From contig JAJXVV010000008.1 of NCBI GenBank assembly GCA_021781955.1, positions 1 through 36,767 of the forward strand: a DNA stretch of 36,767 nucleotides, written 5' to 3'. The number at the start of each line of letters is the position of its first letter. Within the stretch, counting starts at the first letter, position 1. Positions 31,875-36,767 of the stretch are shown here, one piece after another. Source of the stretch: a bacterium. GTDB lineage: Bacteria > Patescibacteriota > Minisyncoccia > Phycocordibacterales > UBA2100. A program made the translations under genes and the position numbers. The notes under the pieces were generated by a model that worked only from the letters and a program-made list of their open reading frames with translations, was not told where the DNA came from and ran no database searches.

Positions 31875-32990
31875 TTATTGTACCGTGGACATTGGAACAA
31901 GCTTCAAGTCTTGGACCTTCACCTGTGAACTGCGCGTCAGGCTTACGATGCCGCCGCCGAGACATACGTCGCCCTGCGGGGTCGGGCGATAGACGACCAC
32001 GGATTGTCCGGGCGACGCGATGTGCGGCTTCGCGAACGTGACGAGCCATTGCTCTCCCCTGCGCGCGAGGCGTGTGCGGACTGGTTCCTCGTGATAGCGC
32101 GCCTGAACGAGATAGTCCGTCTCGGACTCCGGACCGTGGTGCGTCCACGAAGCGTGCTCCAGCACGACCGAGCCGCGCGCGGCATCGTCGCGTTTCTTCG
32201 AGACGCGGACCGTGTTACTCGGAATATCGATACCGACCACGAAGTACGGCCCTCCGCCCTTGCGGACGGTGAAACCGTGGCGCTGGCCGAGGGTATAGAG
32301 CGGCGCGCCTTCGTGTTCGCCGATGACGCGTCCGCTCTTCTCGACGACGCGGCCGGGCGTGAGCGGTAAATAGCGCGCCAGGAAATCGCGCATCGTCACC
32401 TCCCCGATGAAGCACAGCCCCTGGCTGTCGGGCTTCTGCGCTACCGGCAACTGCAAGCGTTGCGCTTCCTTGCGCACGAGCGCTTTGGGCAGTTCGCCGA
32501 TCGGGAATATCGCGAAGCGCAGGTCTTGTTGCGTCAGCGTGTGCAAGAAATATGACTGATCCTTGGCTCCATCGGTCGCGCGCATGAGCTCGACGTGGCT
32601 CATCTCGCTCTTGATGCGCGCATAATGCCCAGTGGCGACCGCGCTGGCCCCCTGTTTCCGCGCCCACGCGGCGAACGCCCCGAACTTGATCGCTCGATTG
32701 CACAGCACGTCGGGATTCGGCGTCACGCCGCGCGCATAGTCGGCGATCATCGCGTCGACGACCTCTTTTTTATACTGCTCGGAGAGATCTATCTCGCGGA
32801 ACGGTATCTCGAGCGCAGCGCATACGCGCATCGCATCGAGCCGGTCCTCGCGCCACGTGCACTCGATGAACTCCGGCTGCCAGATCTTGATGAAGACGCC
32901 AGTCACCTGACACCCCTGCGCCTTGAGCATCGCCGCAGCAACGGCGCTATCCACGCCGCCCGAGAGACCCACATAAATCGAATGATTCAT
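31875..32990 (-). CDS. mnmA: tRNA-specific 2-thiouridylase MnmA
   Basis: 371 residues. The PP-loop SGGVDSAV (10-17) activates the tRNA, and the catalytic cysteines are Cys97 in NPDVLCNRAIKFG and Cys193 in SQGLCFIG. It thiolates U34 of Lys, Glu and Gln tRNAs using ATP and a persulfide donor. GATGHYARI and LYTLGQRHGF are further signatures. It has its own -10 six bases upstream of the ATG at 32990, and ends 5 bases before the next gene. Confidence 0.95.
   Translation of the reverse strand: MNHSIYVGLSGGVDSAVAAAMLKAQGCQVTGVFIKIWQPEFIECTWREDRLDAMRVCAALEIPFREIDLSEQYKKEVVDAMIADYARGVTPNPDVLCNRAIKFGAFAAWARKQGASAVATGHYARIKSEMSHVELMRATDGAKDQSYFLHTLTQQDLRFAIFPIGELPKALVRKEAQRLQLPVAQKPDSQGLCFIGEVTMRDFLARYLPLTPGRVVEKSGRVIGEHEGAPLYTLGQRHGFTVRKGGGPYFVVGIDIPSNTVRVSKKRDDAARGSVVLEHASWTHHGPESETDYLVQARYHEEPVRTRLARRGEQWLVTFAKPHIASPGQSVVVYRPTPQGDVCLGGGIVSLTRSSQVKVQDLKLVPMSTVQ
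31877..31882 (-). promoter_or_regulatory. Leaderless-type -10 for the small exported protein
   Basis: TACAAT on the minus strand (context GGTACAAT) ends 7 bases before the ATG at 31869 and overlaps the end of mnmA. Confidence 0.58.
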
Positions 32991-32996
32991 GCCCTC

Positions 32997-33005
32997 ACTA
33001 TAACA
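32997..33005 (-). promoter_or_regulatory. Leaderless-type extended -10 for mnmA
   Basis: The minus strand reads TGTTATAGT, ending 6 bases before the ATG at 32990, in the 18-base gap after mltG. Confidence 0.7.
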
Positions 33006-33008
33006 GGG

Positions 33009-34058
33009 TCAGAAGTATTTCGCCTCGTTGGCGAGTTGGCAGGCGTAGGTTTTGCAATAGTGCGTGACGCCTTGGTGGTCGGCTAAAAAGAAGAGGTAGT
33101 CGTTCTGGATCGGGTCGGCAGCGGCTTCGAGCGAATCGAGCGAGGGCGAGCCGATCGGCGTCGGCGGCAAGCCCTTGTTGAGGTAGGTGTTATACGGTGA
33201 TGGCGTCGTGAGATCCTTCATCGTGAGCTGGAACGTTCCTTTGCCGAGCGTGTACGCGAAGGTCGCGTCGACCTGGAGCGGCATGCCGAGCCGCAGCCGA
33301 TGCCAGAGCACGCCGGCGATCATGCGGCGGTCGGTCGTATTGAACGCTTCGCGCTCGAGTATCGAGGCCATGACGACGATATCCGCGAGCGAATGCGTCG
33401 AGCTTGCGATCTGCGGTTCGATGACCGCGATCTTATCGTCGAAATTCTGCCGCATTGCGTCTATCACCATGTTCTCGTTCGCGTTGGGCAAGAAATTGTA
33501 CGTGTCAGGGAAAAGGTATCCTTCCTGCGGGCCCGCCTTGGCCATGAAGTTGCTTACATTAAAGCGCTGGAGCGACCGGCCGAAGATGACGGCCATCTGC
33601 TTGACGGTCGCGCCTTCCGGCACGCGTATCGTTATCGGCTCGAGCCCGAAGCGGCCGACCGCGAGCGCGCGCGCCACCTCGAACGCGTTCAACGGCTCGG
33701 TAAAGAGGTAGTCGCCCGCGTGGACGCTCTTCTGCGCGCCCAAAAGCGTCACGAAGAGCCGCAGCATGAGCGGCGAGCGCACGACCTGCTCTTGCTGCAG
33801 CGTGTCGGCTATCTGCCTAAGCGACTCCCCCGAATCGACCGAGACGAGCGAATCGATAGGAAAAGCGCTCGGCGGCTCGATCATGTTGACGTACACGTAG
33901 CCGAAGAGCGCGCCAAGCACCACGATGATGATGAGCGTGCGACGGTTCGCGTGCGTCTCCCATTCAGCTCGCCAAGAGTCGATGAATCGGTGCTGCCAAT
34001 CGAAAAAGCGCTCTAGGTATTTTTCGACCGCGTTCGGCGTCAGTTTATCGTCCGTCAT
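33009..34058 (-). CDS. mltG: Endolytic murein transglycosylase MltG
   Basis: 349 residues from the ATG at 34058; a TTG at 34064 would add two. A basic cytoplasmic N-terminus is followed by one membrane helix (about 39-58), a LysM-like region, and the YceG catalytic domain. The active-site glutamate is in ASILERE (about Glu235). The C-terminal SPYNTYLNKGLPPTPIGSPS is the family signature. It cleaves nascent glycan strands to end polymerisation, fitting the ftsW/mraY wall machinery elsewhere in the window. It starts 9 bases after the upstream gene and is probably co-transcribed with it. Confidence 0.94.
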   Translation of the reverse strand: MTDDKLTPNAVEKYLERFFDWQHRFIDSWRAEWETHANRRTLIIIVVLGALFGYVYVNMIEPPSAFPIDSLVSVDSGESLRQIADTLQQEQVVRSPLMLRLFVTLLGAQKSVHAGDYLFTEPLNAFEVARALAVGRFGLEPITIRVPEGATVKQMAVIFGRSLQRFNVSNFMAKAGPQEGYLFPDTYNFLPNANENMVIDAMRQNFDDKIAVIEPQIASSTHSLADIVVMASILEREAFNTTDRRMIAGVLWHRLRLGMPLQVDATFAYTLGKGTFQLTMKDLTTPSPYNTYLNKGLPPTPIGSPSLDSLEAAADPIQNDYLFFLADHQGVTHYCKTYACQLANEAKYF

Positions 34059-34067
34059 GAGCAAGGA

Positions 34068-35486
34068 TCATTTGGGCAGATTCGGCGGCGGCTCAGACTT
34101 CTTTGCCGGGATACGATCGAGCCCGGGGGAGACGATCGCAGAGGACGGCGGGTGCCAGAGCGTCGCGAGCGTTTCGGTCGACATCATGTTATGCGGGAAT
34201 ATCCACGGCGAGTAGAAGTGGCCTCGGCGTCGGTACGCGTCGAAGAAGCGCCGCTGCATGATGCGCCAACGGATGTCGTGATAATCCTGCCATGGCCAGT
34301 CGAACATGTTGCCCCAGCGGCGCGGGCGCAGCTGGTTGGAGTATTGGGGGTTGCCCATGGGCCGCCAGATCCAGCGGAGCGCCGTGTATCCCGCGCCGGA
34401 GAATTTGTCGGTATCCGAAATGTAGACGCCGCGCATCCCGACGTTGAACGGGTGTTTCGCCATGTGCCGGTCCATCGCTTCGACGAGATCGATATGCCGA
34501 GCTTGTGCGACACGAACGCTCCGGCGCCACCCTTCTCCCTCTTTGTCCTGCGGGCCGGCCGCTTCTTTACGCACGTTGTCGATCTCGCGTTTGAGTGTGT
34601 TGATATACCTGCTTTGGATCGCCCAGAACGGCGCGCCAGGTTTGTGCTCGACGTCCTTGCACATCGTGATGATGATCTGTATCCACATTTGCTCGTCGGG
34701 GCGTAAATTGCTCATGCGTTCGATCACTTGCGCGAGCGGATCGATGCGATACTCCTCTTTCGGATCCTCGTCGAGCTCAAAATCTATGTACGTCTTTATC
34801 GGGTATGCGTCGTTGCGCGGCTCAAAGCGCCAGTCAGTCGGGAAGCATTCGTGTTTCTCGGGATCGAAGCGGAACTTCGTCGCATAATCCTCGACCTCGT
34901 AGATCTCTACTTCAGGGTAATACGCGTAGAGCGCGGATTCTATATTGGGCCGCCACCCGCGCCACGTCCAAATATAAAAGTGCACCGAACCGCCGAACGA
35001 CGCGATCTCGAGCGAGAAGAACGGCGTCACCTGGCCTTGCCAGATGCGGTTAAGGAACGTGGTGGTGCCGGAATCGATCCAAAGCTTCGAGAGCGCGAGC
35101 TCCATAGCGCGCGGCGAGCGGACGAGCTCGCGGGGAAATCGTATCTCGAGCAAGCAGACGTCGCGCGTCGAGAGGTACCGGCCCTGTGCGTACCAGATCC
35201 ACGATTTCCATGCGGCAAAAAGCATGACGACGGGCGCCCAGATCGGGATCGTGCCGAGGAGCCAGCCGAACGCGAAGGTCGGTAAATTGGGTATCTCGAT
35301 CCACAGCACCCCCATCATGCCCCAAAAGAGGATGCTCAGCTGCAGCGCGCGGGAAACGCCGAACAGATTGCCGATGGCCCCATCGATGACATGGTGCAGG
35401 TCGAATTCGAGGAATTCGCCGATCAAGCCGCGAATAATATCGGAGGTTACGATACCCTCTTGCTCATGCTCGCCGATGAACGCCAT
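34068..35486 (-). CDS. Conserved membrane protein of unknown function
   Basis: 472 residues. Two hydrophobic segments (about 47-63 and 70-95) form a hairpin near the N-terminus; the rest is a large, probably cytoplasmic domain rich in Trp, Tyr and Arg. It includes VHFYIWTWRGWRPNIESALYAYYPEVEIYEVEDY and the Pro-rich end VSPGLDRIPAKKSEPPPNLPK. The layout recalls the membrane-anchored N-terminal part found with conjugation-type ATPases in these bacteria, but there is no Walker motif and no ATPase next to it, so I do not assign function. Its promoter puts the transcription start at the ATG; mltG follows. Confidence 0.6.
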   Translation of the reverse strand: MAFIGEHEQEGIVTSDIIRGLIGEFLEFDLHHVIDGAIGNLFGVSRALQLSILFWGMMGVLWIEIPNLPTFAFGWLLGTIPIWAPVVMLFAAWKSWIWYAQGRYLSTRDVCLLEIRFPRELVRSPRAMELALSKLWIDSGTTTFLNRIWQGQVTPFFSLEIASFGGSVHFYIWTWRGWRPNIESALYAYYPEVEIYEVEDYATKFRFDPEKHECFPTDWRFEPRNDAYPIKTYIDFELDEDPKEEYRIDPLAQVIERMSNLRPDEQMWIQIIITMCKDVEHKPGAPFWAIQSRYINTLKREIDNVRKEAAGPQDKEGEGWRRSVRVAQARHIDLVEAMDRHMAKHPFNVGMRGVYISDTDKFSGAGYTALRWIWRPMGNPQYSNQLRPRRWGNMFDWPWQDYHDIRWRIMQRRFFDAYRRRGHFYSPWIFPHNMMSTETLATLWHPPSSAIVSPGLDRIPAKKSEPPPNLPK

Positions 35487-35492
35487 GGCGAA

Positions 35493-35501
35493 AGTATATC
35501 A
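35493..35501 (-). promoter_or_regulatory. Leaderless-type extended -10 for the membrane protein/mltG operon
   Basis: The minus strand reads TGATATACT, ending 6 bases before the ATG at 35486. Confidence 0.72.
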
Positions 35502-35505
35502 TTGA

Positions 35506-35530
35506 GCGCGGCCGCCGAAGGCGGCCGCGC
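35506..35530 (-). terminator. GC-rich hairpin after the sigma/HARE regulator
   Basis: A perfect 11-bp G/C-only stem (35506-35516 with 35520-35530). On the minus strand the apex reads C-TTCG-G, a stable UUCG-type tetraloop. It lies 24 bases past the stop codon and just before the next promoter. There is no U-run. Confidence 0.55.
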
Positions 35531-35554
35531 CTATCGACGCACAAAAGACGCGAA

Positions 35555-36577
35555 CTATTTCGCGAGATCGTACTTGCCGTCGGGCAGACGCTTGAATGCG
35601 CTCCCCTGCAAGTTGACCGCGATGGTCGCGTCCTTCACGTACCGTTCGCGCTTCACCCGCTCGACGATCTCGTCACGGGTCATCGCACCCTCGCGCTTGA
35701 TGATGCCAGCGATGACGTCGCGTACGACACCCGGCTCGTAGCCCCACTCCTTGAGCGCGTACAGACCGCGGCCGACGAGCACGAAACGATTGTCCTTGAT
35801 GAGCTCGTTATGCGTCGTGGCCGGATGCGTCTTGCGGGCAAAAAGTTTCTCGATGTTCTTGGCGACCTCGACGAAATGCATCGGCGAACCGTGGCGCTTG
35901 AGCGTGAGATACGCGAAATCGCGCGTATTCTTGATGCGCACGTGCGGCGAATCCGTGCGACCCCACTCGCCGAGAGGATTGCGGCCGATGCGCTTCGAGA
36001 TGAAGAGCCAGCGCGGCAGCGATTCCGCCGGGCGATTGCGCACGCCCTCCTCTTTCAGATATTTGGCGAACAGCTCCAGAAATTCCGTCTCCGGCATGAG
36101 GCGATCCTGCTCAAGCGACTCATAGAGTTTGGAAAGCGCGGCTTCAACGGCGGAAGCGAGCTGTTCGTCAACGAACCAGCGGGGCTTGAAATCCGCGTCC
36201 TCGCGGCGAGCATCGAAATGATGCCCGACCGTGAGCAAAAAGACGATGTGGTTGCGATCGGCGTCGGCTTTCGCGAGACCCTCTAAGATCGTCTCCTCGG
36301 CGAGGAGGCCGCCGAGCGCAGCGACCGCCGCCTTGAGATCGCTCCACTGCGCATTGAGCGCGGTGTACGCATCAGAATCGCGCACCGAGGAGATGCCGTG
36401 GTTCTCGATCTGGCGGATGCGCTCGCGCGTAATGCCGTACTCCTTGCCGATGGAGTCGAGCGTGCGGCGTTCACCTTTGGCGCTAAGGCCGAAGCGGTCG
36501 ACGAGCACTTTGCGAGAGCGTTCCGGCAGACCTGCGAGGAGGTCTTTGGTGACCGATTTGGGTTGGAAAGACAACAT
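35555..36577 (-). CDS. Sigma-70 region 4-like HTH fused to HARE-HTH domain, transcription regulator
   Basis: 340 residues. Residues 10-66 read as sigma-70 region 4: LPERSRKVLVDRFGLSAKGERRTLDSIGKEYGITRERIRQIENHGISSVR. No sigma region 2 is present, so it is not a complete sigma factor. Residues 217-280 form a HARE-HTH domain as in the RNA polymerase delta subunit (MHFVEVAKNIEKLF, NRFVLVGRGLYALKEWGY), and 281-340 look like a second winged helix (AMTRDEIVERVKRERYVKD). Likely an RNA-polymerase-associated regulator that contacts -35 DNA or the beta flap. Expressed from a near-consensus promoter. Confidence 0.85.
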   Translation of the reverse strand: MLSFQPKSVTKDLLAGLPERSRKVLVDRFGLSAKGERRTLDSIGKEYGITRERIRQIENHGISSVRDSDAYTALNAQWSDLKAAVAALGGLLAEETILEGLAKADADRNHIVFLLTVGHHFDARREDADFKPRWFVDEQLASAVEAALSKLYESLEQDRLMPETEFLELFAKYLKEEGVRNRPAESLPRWLFISKRIGRNPLGEWGRTDSPHVRIKNTRDFAYLTLKRHGSPMHFVEVAKNIEKLFARKTHPATTHNELIKDNRFVLVGRGLYALKEWGYEPGVVRDVIAGIIKREGAMTRDEIVERVKRERYVKDATIAVNLQGSAFKRLPDGKYDLAK

Positions 36578-36607
36578 AATTGACCTATGTTATATACCGT
36601 GTTGTTC

Positions 36608-36636
36608 CTTATAACAAACCACGAGGATCCTGTCAA
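36608..36636 (-). promoter_or_regulatory. Near-consensus promoter for the sigma/HARE regulator
   Basis: On the minus strand TTGACA (36631-36636) and TATAAG (36608-36613) are 17 bases apart. The -35 overlaps the transposase stop codon. A second, weaker pair (TTGTTA 36612-36617, TATAAC 36589-36594, also 17 apart) lies downstream. An inverted repeat GTTATA/TATAAC (36589-36594 and 36610-36615) could bind a regulator. Confidence 0.75.
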
Positions 36637-36767
36637 ATACTTGTACGCGTCCAGTACATTTGGCACTCCTCTGCCGATAATGTTGCCATGGTACACGAAA
36701 GCGGCGTGCGCAGCGAGAGCGCCTCGTGGGGACGTTCAGCGTTGTACCAGATGAGCCAGTCTATCAG
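36633..36767 (-). CDS. Integrase-core transposase, C-terminal end (5' part outside window)
   Basis: The frame is open from the right edge and stops at 36633, giving 44 residues. It begins LIDWLIWYNAERPHEALSLRTP, the C-terminal signature of DDE integrase-type transposases (IS3/IS481-like, where YNxERPHxALxxxTP is standard). The family cannot be narrowed from this fragment. The downstream regulator's -35 lies across its stop codon. It may be an intact element continuing beyond the window or a remnant; I see no terminal inverted repeat in the ~55 bases between its stop and the next gene. Confidence 0.78.
   Translation of the reverse strand: MIDWLIWYNAERPHEALSLRTPLSCTMATLSAEECQMYWTRTSI

Noticed and set aside
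36283-36696. 137-codon minus-strand open frame covering the regulator start
   Set aside because: It is out of frame with the sigma/HARE gene and crosses its promoter; the transposase end is in another frame.

Overview
The window looks like a chromosomal segment of a Candidate Phyla Radiation bacterium (Patescibacteria, probably on the Parcubacteria side; a Kaiserbacteria-like relative is a guess). The reasons are high-GC, tightly packed small genes, a shortened AlaRS without its C-terminal domain, an AspRS of the archaeal size class, a compact ribosomal operon, a large Ser/Thr-rich surface repeat protein and several lineage-type hypothetical proteins. The standard bacterial code fits every gene. 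I see no tRNA, rRNA, CRISPR array or prophage. No gene-free stretch exceeds 300 bases; the longest (27218-27470) is described separately. Only two genes (the M16 peptidase and homospermidine synthase) are on the + strand.

Layout, left to right. 1-1195: the start of a surface repeat protein that runs off the left edge. 1312-7205: a cell wall and chromosome block (ftsW, mraY, DD-carboxypeptidase, scpB, scpA, aspS), most members touching or overlapping. 7216-12482: trpS with a 34-bp perfect palindrome near its 5' end, an orphan histidine kinase, a HAD phosphatase, two PlsC-type acyltransferases and a small membrane protein. 12528-16106: the chaperone set dnaJ, dnaK, grpE, each with its own promoter and a strong terminator after dnaK. 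16171-20168: infA-rpmJ-rpsM-rpsK-rpsD-rpoA-rplQ-rplM-rpsI. 20225-22865: an actin-fold PilM/FtsA-like protein and a single-pass envelope protein. 22902-26156: divergent alaS and M16 peptidase. 26199-30576: ung, a small multidrug-resistance-like membrane protein, homospermidine synthase, an MGMT-type domain protein, a PD-(D/E)XK nuclease and mgtC. 30596-36577: an ATP-cone/endonuclease fusion, a small exported protein, mnmA, mltG, a conserved membrane protein and a sigma-region-4/HARE-HTH regulator. 36633-36767: the C-terminus of an integrase-type transposase running off the right edge.

The strongest unusual signal is in how genes start. At least eleven genes have a -10-like hexamer (TAnnnT, usually TATACT/TATAGT/TACAAT and often preceded by TGn) ending exactly 6 or 7 bases before the ATG, so transcription should begin at or next to the start codon. 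Genes with longer leaders (dnaK, infA, rpoA, the sigma/HARE regulator) instead show recognisable -35 elements spaced 17 bases from the -10. Shine-Dalgarno sequences are scarce at the starts I checked. This organism therefore appears to rely heavily on leaderless mRNAs, and the signal also decides several start codons: for alaS, grpE, ung's neighbour, mgtC, the nuclease and the M16 peptidase it supports starts well inside the longest open frames.
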